NCBI GenBank assembly: GCA_001464055.1
Contig: LNET01000068.1
Span: 1 to 45,653 of the forward strand
DNA: 45,653 nt
Source of the DNA: Burkholderiales bacterium Ga0077543
Lineage (GTDB): Bacteria > Pseudomonadota > Gammaproteobacteria > Burkholderiales > Burkholderiaceae_C
Direction of reading: 5' to 3'
The notes beneath the pieces are model-generated. The model saw only the letters and a list, made by a program, of their open reading frames with translations. It was not told the origin of the DNA and did not search any database. Shown in pieces: positions 24,572 to 32,564 of this stretch; position 1 is the first letter of the stretch; each line of letters starts with the position of its first letter. The position numbers and the translations under genes were made by a program.

Positions 24572-25822
24572 ATGAACACATCTTCGAAGCCCGTCCATGC
24601 CACGATGGACCAGTTTCTCGTCGATCGCGGCGAACTGCAGGTGGCCGGCATGCCGCTGCGCCTGCTGGCGGCACGCGTCGGCAGCACGCCCTTCTATGCC
24701 TACAGCCGCCAGCTGCTGCAGGCGCGGGTCGCCCAGCTGCGCGCGGCCTTGCCCGCCGCGGTGAAGCTGCACTATGCGATGAAAGCCAACCCGATGCCCG
24801 CAGTGGTGGGCTTCATGGCCGGGCTGGTGGACGGCATCGACGTGGCCTCGGCCGGCGAACTGGCGGTGGCGCTGGACGCCGGCGCCGACCCCGCCGAGAT
24901 CAGCTTCGCCGGCCCCGGCAAGCGTGACCCCGAACTGGTGCAGGCGGTGGCCGCCGGTGTGCTGGTGAACGTGGAATCCATGCGCGAACTGCCCGTGCTG
25001 GCCCGCGCGAGCCAGGCGCTGGGCCTGCCGGCGCGGGTGGCCGTGCGCGTCAATCCCGACTTCGAGCTCAAGGGCTCGGGCATGAAGATGGGCGGCGGGC
25101 CCAAGCAGTTCGGGGTGGATGTCGAGCTGGTTCCCGAATTGCTGGCCTTCGCCGCGCGCGAGGGCCTGGCATTCGAGGGCTTCCACCTTTATGCCGGCTC
25201 GCAGAACCTGAAGGCCGAATCGATTTGCGAAGCCCAGGCCAAGAGCTACGAACTGGCCTTGCGCCTGGCCGAGCATGCGCCGAGCCCGGTGCAGTTCCTG
25301 AACCTGGGTGGCGGTTTCGGCATTCCCTATTTCCCTGGCGAACAGGCGCTGGACCTGGCACCGATCGGCGCCAACCTGCAGGCCATCTGCGAGCGTGCGA
25401 CACGGGAGCTGCCGCAGGCGCACATCGTCATCGAACTGGGCCGCTACCTGGTGGGCGAGGCGGGCGTGTATGTCGCCCGCATCACCGACCGCAAGGTCTC
25501 GCGCGGGCAGGTCTACCTGGTCACCGACGGCGGGCTGCACCACCACCTCTCGGCTTCGGGCAACTTCGGACAGGTCGTGCGCAAGAACTACCCTGTGACG
25601 CTGAGCCCGGGTCTTGCAGGCCGCGCACTGGGCGTCGAACTCGAAAGCGCCAGCGTCGTCGGCCCGCTGTGCACGCCTTTGGACCTGCTGGCCGACCGCA
25701 TGGAGCTGCCGGTGGCGCAGGAAGGTGATTTCGCCGTGGTCTTCCAGTCGGGGGCGTATGGCGCCAGTGCCAGCCCGCAGCGGTTCCTGGGGCATCCGGT
25801 GTGCACGGAAGTGCTGGTCTGA
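24572..25822 (+). CDS. PLP-dependent decarboxylase (fold III), exosortase A system-associated type
   Basis: The protein has 416 residues. It belongs to the Orn/Lys/Arg/DAP decarboxylase group 2: HYAMKANP with Schiff-base Lys71, VASAGELAVAL, HLYAGSQN, a GGGFGIPY phosphate-binding loop near 255 and GPLCTPLD with Cys367 from the partner-subunit active site. The family decarboxylates basic amino acids or diaminopimelate to amines. With the adjacent ligase it is likely part of a short pathway that makes an amine or aminoacyl group for the polymer. It abuts the ligase with no gap and matches TIGR03099 as I recall. The exact amino-acid substrate cannot be read from sequence alone. Confidence 0.92.
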   Translation: MNTSSKPVHATMDQFLVDRGELQVAGMPLRLLAARVGSTPFYAYSRQLLQARVAQLRAALPAAVKLHYAMKANPMPAVVGFMAGLVDGIDVASAGELAVALDAGADPAEISFAGPGKRDPELVQAVAAGVLVNVESMRELPVLARASQALGLPARVAVRVNPDFELKGSGMKMGGGPKQFGVDVELVPELLAFAAREGLAFEGFHLYAGSQNLKAESICEAQAKSYELALRLAEHAPSPVQFLNLGGGFGIPYFPGEQALDLAPIGANLQAICERATRELPQAHIVIELGRYLVGEAGVYVARITDRKVSRGQVYLVTDGGLHHHLSASGNFGQVVRKNYPVTLSPGLAGRALGVELESASVVGPLCTPLDLLADRMELPVAQEGDFAVVFQSGAYGASASPQRFLGHPVCTEVLV

Positions 25823-25981
25823 CGACCTGGGTGTTCGTCTCCTGCAGCCCGTGGTGTGCAATTCAAGGCAGCCCGGCTTGACGGCTGAGCTCCGCGCGAA
25901 AAACCTGCTGTAGGCAAGGGCTCTGCCAGCGTCTGCTGCCACCTGCCAAGCAGGGCGCCAGGGCGCATGGCGCGAAGCCCC

Positions 25982-26001
25982 GGCCGCAGACGGCTGCGGC
26001 C
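25982..26001 (+). terminator. GC-rich hairpin after the decarboxylase gene
   Basis: GGCCGCAG and CTGCGGCC pair perfectly around the loop ACGG, 160 bases after the decarboxylase stop. No T-tract follows, so termination may be weak or Rho-assisted. Confidence 0.35.
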
Positions 26002-26029
26002 CGGCAGCCCGCGGGCGGTGGCCAGGGCC

Positions 26030-26035
26030 TAAAAT
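26030..26035 (+). promoter_or_regulatory. Candidate -10 element for yajC-secD-secF
   Basis: TAAAAT, preceded by CC, is a common Burkholderiales -10 form. It would give a leader of about 130 bases before the GTG of yajC. No good -35 is visible. Confidence 0.4.
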
Positions 26036-26171
26036 GCGCGGTTGGCTCGGGTTTTACCCGCGCCCCGAACGCGTGGGCTTGCCGAACATTGCTTCAGCCC
26101 CACTTCCGAGACCACCCCGTGTGCTGGCGCACCTTTGCCGGCCCGAAACCTTGCCAACAGGACCGAACGCC

Positions 26172-26492
26172 GTGTTCATTTCGTCAGCCTACGCCCAGAC
26201 CGCCACCGCCAGCAGCACCGAGTCCACCCTGATCAGCCTGCTGCCGCTGGTGCTGATGTTCGTGGTGCTGTACTTCATCATGATCCGCCCGCAGATGAAG
26301 AAGCAGAAGGAGCACAAGGCGATGATCGACGCCCTGGCCAAGGGTGACGAAGTCGTCATCGGCGGCGGCGTCGTCGGCCGGGTGGCCAAGCTGGGCGAAA
26401 CCTTCGTCCACATCGAAGTGTCGAACAACGTCGAACTGCAGGTGCAGCGCGCCGCCGTCATTCAGGTGCTGCCCAAGGGAACTTTCAAGTAA
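26172..26492 (+). CDS. yajC: Sec translocon accessory subunit YajC
   Basis: The 106-residue protein has one transmembrane helix (about 18-38, SLLPLVLMFVVLYFIMI) followed by the family signature RPQMKKQKEH and a small soluble domain with GDEVVIGGGVVGRV. E. coli YajC has 110 residues, so length agrees. YajC associates with SecDF in the SecYEG holo-translocon in the inner membrane. The start is GTG at 26172, giving MFISSAYAQ; a longer frame upstream to 26034 has no conserved sequence. It is the first gene of yajC-secD-secF. Confidence 0.95.
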   Translation: MFISSAYAQTATASSTESTLISLLPLVLMFVVLYFIMIRPQMKKQKEHKAMIDALAKGDEVVIGGGVVGRVAKLGETFVHIEVSNNVELQVQRAAVIQVLPKGTFK

Positions 26493-26529
26493 TCCCTGAG
26501 CCCCGAGCCCTGCGCCCCGAGGAAACTGC

Positions 26530-28443
26530 ATGAACCGCTACCCGCTGTGGAAGTACGCGATCCTGGCCATCGCCCTGCTGATCGGCCTGCTGTACACCGT
26601 CCCCAACTTCTACGGCGAGGCCCCCGCGGTTCAGGTTTCCAGCGGCAAGGCCACGCTCAAGCTCGATTCCAGCTTCGCCCCACGCGTGCAGAAGGTGCTG
26701 GACGACGCCCAGCTGAAGGCCGACTTCGTGCAGTTCGAAGGCAACAGCGTCAAGGCCCGCTTCGCCGACACCGACACCCAGCTCAAGGCCAAGGACGCGC
26801 TCAGCAAGGCGCTGAACCCCGACCCCAGCGACCCCAGCTACATCGTCGCGCTGAACCTGCTGTCGCGCAGCCCCGAATGGATGGGTCGCATCCATGCGCT
26901 GCCCATGTACCTGGGCCTGGACCTGCGCGGCGGCGTGCACTTCCTGATGCAGGTCGACATGAAGGCGGCGCTGACCAAGCGCGCCGAGAGTCTGGCCGGC
27001 GACGTGCGCACAATCCTGCGCGAGCGAAACATCCGCCATGGCGGCGTCACGCGTGACGGCAACAACGTCGACGTGCGTTTTCGCGACGCTGCCGTGGCCC
27101 AGCAGGCCCTGGGCGTGCTTGCCGAGCAGTTTCCCGACCTGCAGTGGGAGCAGTCCACCGACGCCGGCGACCAGCGCCTGCGCGGCAGCCTGAAGGCCGA
27201 GGCCGCGCGCCTGGTGCAGGAACAGGCGGTGTCCCAGAACATCACGACGCTGCAGAACCGCGTCAACGAACTCGGCGTCAGCGAACCCGTGATCCAGCGC
27301 CAGGGTCTGGACCGGGTCGTCGTGCAGTTGCCCGGCGTGCAGGACACGGCCAAGGCCAAGGACATCATCGGGCGCACGGCCACGCTCGAGATCCGCATGG
27401 TCAACGAAACGGCCGAGGCGCGCGCCGCGGAGAGCGGCAGCAGCCCCGTGCCCTTCGGCAGCGAACGCTTCATCGAACGTGGCCAGGCGCCCATCATCCT
27501 GTATCGCCAGGTCATCCTGACCGGCGAAAACCTGACCGACGCCCAGCCGGGTTTCGACAGCCAGACCCAGGAACCCACCGTCAACCTGGTGCTCGACGCC
27601 AAGGGCGCGCGCGTCTTCCGCGACGTCACGCGTGAAAACGTCGGCAAGCGCATGGCCATCGTGCTGTTCGAGAAGGGCAAGGGCGAAGTCGTCACCGCAC
27701 CCGTGATCCGCAGCGAAATCGGCGGTGGCCGGGTCCAGATCAGCGGCCGCATGACGACCCAGGAAGCTGCCGACCAGGCCCTGCTGCTGCGCGCCGGCAG
27801 CCTGGCTGCGCCGATGGAGATCATCGAGGAACGCACCATCGGCCCGAGCCTGGGCGCCGAGAACATCGCCCAGGGCTTCAACAGCGTGCTGTACGGCTTC
27901 GTCGCGATCGCCGTGTTCATGTGCGCCTACTACATGCTGTTCGGGGTGTTCAGCACGGTCGCGCTGGCCTTCAACCTGCTGTTGCTGGTGGCGGTGCTGT
28001 CGATGCTGCAGGCCACGCTGACCCTGCCGGGCATGGCCGCCATCGCGCTGACGCTGGGCATGGCCATCGACGCCAACGTGCTCATCAACGAACGTGTGCG
28101 CGAGGAACTGCGCAACGGCGCGGCGCCGCAGGTGGCCATCAACGCAGGCTACGACCGCGCCTGGGGCACCATCCTCGACAGCAACGTCACCACGCTGATC
28201 GCCGGCCTGGCCTTGCTGGCCTTCGGCTCAGGGCCGGTGCGCGGTTTCGCCGTGGTGCACTGCCTGGGCATCCTCACCAGCATGTTCTCGGCGGTGGTGT
28301 TCTCGCGCGGTCTCGTCAACCTCTGGTACGGGCGGCAGAAGCGCCTGAAGGGCGTGTCGATCGGGCAGATCTGGAAGCCGGGGTCGAAGCCGCCACGCCA
28401 AAGTGCGGCCGACGAAGGCAACGAACCCGTCGTCAAGGCCTGA
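26530..28443 (+). CDS. secD: Protein translocase subunit SecD
   Basis: The protein has 637 residues. It has an N-terminal membrane helix (about 8-25), a periplasmic region with the D1 signature LGLDLRGGVHFLMQVD near 134-149, and C-terminal membrane helices with TIGPSLGAENI and LTLGMAIDANVLINERVREE, the proton-pathway segment that includes the conserved Asp. SecD and SecF use the proton gradient to pull secreted proteins across the inner membrane. It follows yajC by 37 bases and precedes secF by 13. The length is in the usual betaproteobacterial range (about 615-640). Confidence 0.98.
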   Translation: MNRYPLWKYAILAIALLIGLLYTVPNFYGEAPAVQVSSGKATLKLDSSFAPRVQKVLDDAQLKADFVQFEGNSVKARFADTDTQLKAKDALSKALNPDPSDPSYIVALNLLSRSPEWMGRIHALPMYLGLDLRGGVHFLMQVDMKAALTKRAESLAGDVRTILRERNIRHGGVTRDGNNVDVRFRDAAVAQQALGVLAEQFPDLQWEQSTDAGDQRLRGSLKAEAARLVQEQAVSQNITTLQNRVNELGVSEPVIQRQGLDRVVVQLPGVQDTAKAKDIIGRTATLEIRMVNETAEARAAESGSSPVPFGSERFIERGQAPIILYRQVILTGENLTDAQPGFDSQTQEPTVNLVLDAKGARVFRDVTRENVGKRMAIVLFEKGKGEVVTAPVIRSEIGGGRVQISGRMTTQEAADQALLLRAGSLAAPMEIIEERTIGPSLGAENIAQGFNSVLYGFVAIAVFMCAYYMLFGVFSTVALAFNLLLLVAVLSMLQATLTLPGMAAIALTLGMAIDANVLINERVREELRNGAAPQVAINAGYDRAWGTILDSNVTTLIAGLALLAFGSGPVRGFAVVHCLGILTSMFSAVVFSRGLVNLWYGRQKRLKGVSIGQIWKPGSKPPRQSAADEGNEPVVKA

Positions 28444-28456
28444 AGGGGAGCAGAAC

Positions 28457-29491
28457 ATGGAATTCTTCCGCATCAGCAAAGACATCCCCTTCATGCGCTA
28501 TGCGAAGGTGATGAACCTCATCTCCTTCGTGACTTTCGCATTGGCGGTGTTCTTCATCGTCACGCGCGGGCTGCATCTCTCCATCGAGTTCACTGGCGGC
28601 ACGGTGATGGAGGTCGAGTACGCACAGACCGCAGACATCAATCGCACCCGCGCCACGGTCGAGGCCATGGGTTTCGGTGAAGTGCAGGTGCAAAAGTTCG
28701 GCACCTCGCGCGACGTGCTGATCCGTCTTCCCGTTCGCGAAGGCGACAAGCAGACGGAGGTGGCAGGGCGTGTGTTCGCCGAGCTGTGCAAGGCCGAGAC
28801 CGGCACCCTGGGCACCAAGGAATACATCACGCCGCAAGGCGAGGCCGTGAGCCGGCCGTCCTGTGCCGTGGCCGGTGGGGTCGAGCCGGTGAAGCTGCAG
28901 CGCACCGAAGTCGTGGGCCCGTCGGTGGGTGCCGAACTGGCGCGGGACGGCGCCATCGCGCTGGCCGTCACCATCGTGGGCATCATGGCCTACCTGGCGA
29001 TGCGCTTCGAGTGGAAGTTCGCGGTTGCCGGCATCGTGGCCAACCTGCACGACGTCATCATCATCCTGGGCTTCTTCGCGTTCTTCCAGTGGGAGTTCTC
29101 GCTGGCGGTGCTGGCGGCCATCCTGGCCGTACTGGGCTATTCGGTGAACGAATCGGTGGTCATCTTCGACCGTATTCGAGAGATCTTTCGCAAGTACCGG
29201 AAGCTGACGTCGGCGCAGACCATCGACAACGCCATCACCAGCACCATCAGCCGCACCGTCATCACCCACGGCAGCACACAGATGATGGTCCTGTCGATGC
29301 TCATCTTCGGCGGCCCCACGCTGCACTACTTCGCAGTGGCCCTGACCATCGGCATCCTTTTCGGGATCTATTCGTCGATCTTCGTCGCCGCCGGCATCGC
29401 CATGTGGCTGGGCGTGAAGCGCGAGGATCTGATCAAGAGTGGGGGCAAGGAGATCGACCCGAACGATCCCAACGCCGGGGCCGTGGTGTAG
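28457..29491 (+). CDS. secF: Protein translocase subunit SecF
   Basis: The 344-residue protein has a first membrane helix (MNLISFVTFALAVFFIV) and the SecF signature LSIEFTGGTVMEV, then five more helices with GPSVGAEL near 155 and SVNESVVIFDRIRE near 230. It pairs with SecD in the inner membrane. It lies 13 bases after secD; GGGGAG just upstream of the ATG at 28457 is a good ribosome-binding site. A short inverted repeat (GAGTG/CACTC) overlaps the region just after its stop and may mark the end of the operon, though the next gene starts only 34 bases later. Confidence 0.98.
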   Translation: MEFFRISKDIPFMRYAKVMNLISFVTFALAVFFIVTRGLHLSIEFTGGTVMEVEYAQTADINRTRATVEAMGFGEVQVQKFGTSRDVLIRLPVREGDKQTEVAGRVFAELCKAETGTLGTKEYITPQGEAVSRPSCAVAGGVEPVKLQRTEVVGPSVGAELARDGAIALAVTIVGIMAYLAMRFEWKFAVAGIVANLHDVIIILGFFAFFQWEFSLAVLAAILAVLGYSVNESVVIFDRIREIFRKYRKLTSAQTIDNAITSTISRTVITHGSTQMMVLSMLIFGGPTLHYFAVALTIGILFGIYSSIFVAAGIAMWLGVKREDLIKSGGKEIDPNDPNAGAVV

Positions 29492-29525
29492 AGTGGTCTG
29501 AACACTCCACCTGAACGCCTCTGAA

Positions 29526-31961
29526 ATGGCCCTGAGCGCGTCGCCCGAAACCATCGCCAGCCAGGCACGCAGGCTCTATACTGAAGAACTGGTCAAGGGC
29601 CTCATCGACCTTGTACAGGCGGCCCTGGATGGTGCGCGCAGCCTGCTCGACAAGCCCAGCGAACACGCCACCTTCCACCGCCGGCGCGACCTGCTCCAGG
29701 GTCTGAACAGCGGCGCACAGGCCTGGCACCGCGGCATCGTCACCGGCTTGCGGCAGGTGCTGGTGAGCGGTGTGTCCATGACCAAGGCCGCTGAATGGCC
29801 GCAGGCCGGCTCGGCCCGTGACACGCTCACGCTGGTCTCCGACGACACGATCGAGCTCGAAATCGTCACCTCGCGGCTGGCCCTGGCCATCATGGACCGT
29901 GCCAGCTGGGAGTTCTCGGATCTGCGTTCGCGCGTGGCCTGGCTGGAAAACCGCAGCGAACTCGACCCGCACGACATGCTGCGCGCCCATGTGCTGGCGC
30001 GCATCGTGTTCGAAGCCTGGTGCGGATCAGGCCAGACACTGGACAGCTGGCGTGAACTGCAGACCGTGCTGCACGAGGAGTTTGCGCTGCTCGTCGAAGA
30101 GGCTTACCACGAGACCAACCACTGGCTGGTGGCGCAGGCCGTGCTGCCTGAAGTGGACCTGCGGCCTTTCATCAGGCGCTCCCGCACTCACCCCAATGCG
30201 CCTCTGGGCTGGCAGGCCGGCGCCGGCCTGAACCGCGGCGGCGCCGCCATGGGCATCAGCGACAGCCAGTTGTTCGGGCCCTCCGGTTATGGGGGTGTCA
30301 GCGGTCAGTCGGGCGGTGCCGGCAGTGGCTATGGCGGCCCGGAAGGTTTCACGCCCTTGCAGACCGGGCAGGCTGGCGGCGGGGTCAGCGATGAAACCCG
30401 GCTGATGACGCGTGCCGCGCCGCTGGCGCGAAGCCGCGACCATGCCGAGGCCGTGCTGGGCCGGCTGAACCGCCTGATCGGCCGCCATGTGCCGCAGTTC
30501 GGCGCCTCGACCCGGTCGATGCGCCTGCAACAGGCCGGGGGGCCACCGCCAACGGTGCCGCTGTCGCCGGGGTTGGCGCGCGCCATCGAAACGGCACAGC
30601 AAGGCATCCGCCAGCGCCTGGCGCCCACGTCCAAATTCGGCGAGCCCCTGGTCACCACCCCGGTGATGCTGGACGAACTGCACCAGCGCAAGCAGGTGCT
30701 GAAGAAGGCGGCCGCGACCCCGGAAGAGCGCGCCACCATCGAGATCGTGGCACTGTTGTTCCAGAGCCTGCTGACCGAAGAACGCATTCCGGCCAGCGTA
30801 CGGGTGTGGTTTGCGCGGCTGCAGATGCCGGTGTTGCGCGTGGCGGTGACCGAACCCGACTTCTTCGCCACCATCGACCACCCCGCACGGCGCCTGATCG
30901 ACCGCATGGGCGCCTGCGTGATGGGTTTCGACAGCATGGCGCAAAGCATGGCCGGAACCTCTTCAGGTGCGCTGGAGCGCGAGATCAAGCGCGTGGTCCA
31001 GGTCGTCGAGGCCTACCCGGACACCGGCCGCCGCGTCTTCCAGACCGTGCTGACCGAGTTCGAGAAGTTCCTGGAGCACTACTTCAAGAACGAGAACGAG
31101 GCCACGCGCAAGGGCGTGTCGCTGGCCCAGCAGGTCGAGCAGCGCGAGACCATGGCCATCCAGTACACGATCGAGTTGCGCCGCATGCTCAACGAAGTGC
31201 CAGTGCAGGAAGGCGTGCGCCAGTTCCTGTTCCATGTCTGGGCCGACGTGCTGGCCACCACCGCCGTGCGCTACGGTGGCCAGGGCGACCAGACCAAGAC
31301 CATGAAGCGCGCCGCCGCCGACCTGATCTGGAGCGCCAGCGCCAAGGTCACGCGCGAGGAACGCGCCGAGGTCATCCGCCGGCTGCCGCTGCTGCTGAAG
31401 AGTCTGCGCGAAGGCATGGTCTCGGCCGGCATCGACACCGCGCGGCAGGACGAACAGATCCAGCAACTGAACAACTCGCTGGCCGCCGCCTTCACCGCCA
31501 AGGCGGCCGTCATTCCCGACGACCGCCTGCGCGAACTGATGGAACGCCTGGAGACGCTGGAAGAACTGTTGCCCGAGGCGCAGGACGTGGACATCGACGA
31601 GTCGATGGTGCTGGACCTGTCAGGTCACCAGAGTTCCGAGCTGGAAGTGGTGCTGGACGGCGGCAGCATGCCCACGCCTGCGATGGTGGCCTGGGCGCGG
31701 GAGCTGCAGGTGGGCAGCTGGTACATGCTGGACCGCGGCGGCCACAGCGAAGCCGTGCAACTGGCCTGGCACGGCATGCGCAAGCAGCTCAGCCTGTTCG
31801 TCACGCCGCAGGGCCGCTGCGTGCTGTTCCAGCAGCACCGGCTGGCGGCCTATCTGCAGGCCGGGCATCTGCTGCCGGCGCAGGACGAGGCCCTGACGGT
31901 GCGCGCCACGCGCAGCGCCCTGGCCAAGCTGGACGTCGACGCCTCACGTCTGCTGAACTGA
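29526..31961 (+). CDS. DUF1631 family protein
   Basis: The protein has 811 residues and is mostly alpha-helical and cytoplasmic, with no signal peptide. It matches the DUF1631 family (sometimes labelled thymidine phosphorylase in databases without support). Recognisable parts are an N-terminal helical region, a Gly/Ser-rich low-complexity linker (about 240-290), and a central region with RIPASVRVWFARLQMPVLRVA split across helices and HPARRLIDRMG. The C-terminal segment has GSWYMLDRGGHSEAVQLAW, which resembles a PilZ-like or beta-rich end. Function is unknown; a link to cyclic-di-GMP or cell-envelope processes has been suggested only by context. It is 34 bases after secF and may be partly cotranscribed. 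Confidence 0.85.
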   Translation: MALSASPETIASQARRLYTEELVKGLIDLVQAALDGARSLLDKPSEHATFHRRRDLLQGLNSGAQAWHRGIVTGLRQVLVSGVSMTKAAEWPQAGSARDTLTLVSDDTIELEIVTSRLALAIMDRASWEFSDLRSRVAWLENRSELDPHDMLRAHVLARIVFEAWCGSGQTLDSWRELQTVLHEEFALLVEEAYHETNHWLVAQAVLPEVDLRPFIRRSRTHPNAPLGWQAGAGLNRGGAAMGISDSQLFGPSGYGGVSGQSGGAGSGYGGPEGFTPLQTGQAGGGVSDETRLMTRAAPLARSRDHAEAVLGRLNRLIGRHVPQFGASTRSMRLQQAGGPPPTVPLSPGLARAIETAQQGIRQRLAPTSKFGEPLVTTPVMLDELHQRKQVLKKAAATPEERATIEIVALLFQSLLTEERIPASVRVWFARLQMPVLRVAVTEPDFFATIDHPARRLIDRMGACVMGFDSMAQSMAGTSSGALEREIKRVVQVVEAYPDTGRRVFQTVLTEFEKFLEHYFKNENEATRKGVSLAQQVEQRETMAIQYTIELRRMLNEVPVQEGVRQFLFHVWADVLATTAVRYGGQGDQTKTMKRAAADLIWSASAKVTREERAEVIRRLPLLLKSLREGMVSAGIDTARQDEQIQQLNNSLAAAFTAKAAVIPDDRLRELMERLETLEELLPEAQDVDIDESMVLDLSGHQSSELEVVLDGGSMPTPAMVAWARELQVGSWYMLDRGGHSEAVQLAWHGMRKQLSLFVTPQGRCVLFQQHRLAAYLQAGHLLPAQDEALTVRATRSALAKLDVDASRLLN

Positions 31962-32032
31962 TCGCTGGCCGAAGGCCGCGATCACATTCCAGCGGACGCT
32001 GCGGCACTGGACCTGCCAAGCCGCTGGCATCG

Positions 32033-32062
32033 CCCCCTTTGAGGGGGAGCGGCGCAGCCGCT
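32033..32062. terminator. Tandem double hairpin between DUF1631 gene and smg
   Basis: Two perfect 6-base hairpins are adjacent: CCCCCT-ttg-AGGGGG (32033-32047) and AGCGGC-gca-GCCGCT (32048-32062). They lie between convergent genes and should work as a bidirectional transcript end. I recall similar hairpin pairs as repeated extragenic elements in Burkholderiales, so this could be a copy of a dispersed repeat. Confidence 0.6.
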
Positions 32063-32072
32063 GCGGGGGTGG

Positions 32073-32525
32073 TCAATGAATCAGACGGTCTTCCGGGTCG
32101 ACGAAGAGCTCGTCGAGGATCAGGGCGTCGGGTTCTTCGCCCAGGCTCCAGAACACCATCAGCACGATGACCTTCAGGTCGTCCAGGTCGATCGGGCCGC
32201 CGCCCACGGCCATGGCCCGGTCGACCACCATCTCGCGCATGGGCGGGGGCAGCACCGCGGCCGATTCGAGGAAGCTGATGAAGCCGATGGAGTCGTCGCC
32301 CAGGACCTCGCGCTCACCGTCGGTGTAGATGCGCAGGCTGGCCGGACCCTGGGCGCCTGTGACACCTTCGGCGGAACTGGCCAGGCCGTCGAGCCAGCGC
32401 AAGGCGTCCTGGATCTCGTCGGTCTCGAAACCCACGGCCGAAAGCTTGCGCCGCAGCTGCAGGGGCTCGGGGCAGGCGTCGGGGCGCCAGTAGTTCTCGT
32501 AGAGGTAGACGAGGACATCAAACAT
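32073..32525 (-). CDS. smg: Smg family protein (DUF494)
   Basis: The 150-residue protein begins MFDVLVYLYENYW and has LRRKLSAVGFETDEIQDALRWLDGL in a helical N-terminal half and DDLKVIVLMVFWSLGE toward the C-terminus, all typical of Smg/DUF494. The molecular function is not established. The gene is normally beside dprA, as here (39 bases after it). A TATAGT hexamer ends six bases before the ATG (see separate entry), so a leaderless transcript is possible in addition to read-through from dprA. Confidence 0.93.
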   Translation of the reverse strand: MFDVLVYLYENYWRPDACPEPLQLRRKLSAVGFETDEIQDALRWLDGLASSAEGVTGAQGPASLRIYTDGEREVLGDDSIGFISFLESAAVLPPPMREMVVDRAMAVGGGPIDLDDLKVIVLMVFWSLGEEPDALILDELFVDPEDRLIH

Positions 32526-32531
32526 GAATTC

Positions 32532-32537
32532 ACTATA
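32532..32537 (-). promoter_or_regulatory. Candidate -10 element immediately upstream of smg
   Basis: The minus strand reads TATAGT, then six bases, then the smg ATG. Initiation at the usual distance would begin at or next to the A of the start codon. The -35 region is poor. Confidence 0.4.
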
Positions 32538-32564
32538 CCCCAGCGGGTCGACGCGGCTGCCTGC

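Larger units (their letters stand above)
25823..26171. other. 349-base intergenic region between polysaccharide locus and yajC
   Basis: No gene is supported here. It contains a perfect GC-rich hairpin at 25982-26001 and a TAAAAT hexamer at 26030-26035 that probably belongs to the yajC promoter. In many proteobacteria queA and tgt precede yajC; no remnant of tgt is visible in this stretch. Confidence 0.5.

Noticed and set aside
22778..25942. A 1054-codon minus-strand frame opposite the ligase and decarboxylase genes
   Set aside because: It has no signature, and the plus-strand genes are certain from their catalytic motifs. Long antisense frames are expected at this GC level.
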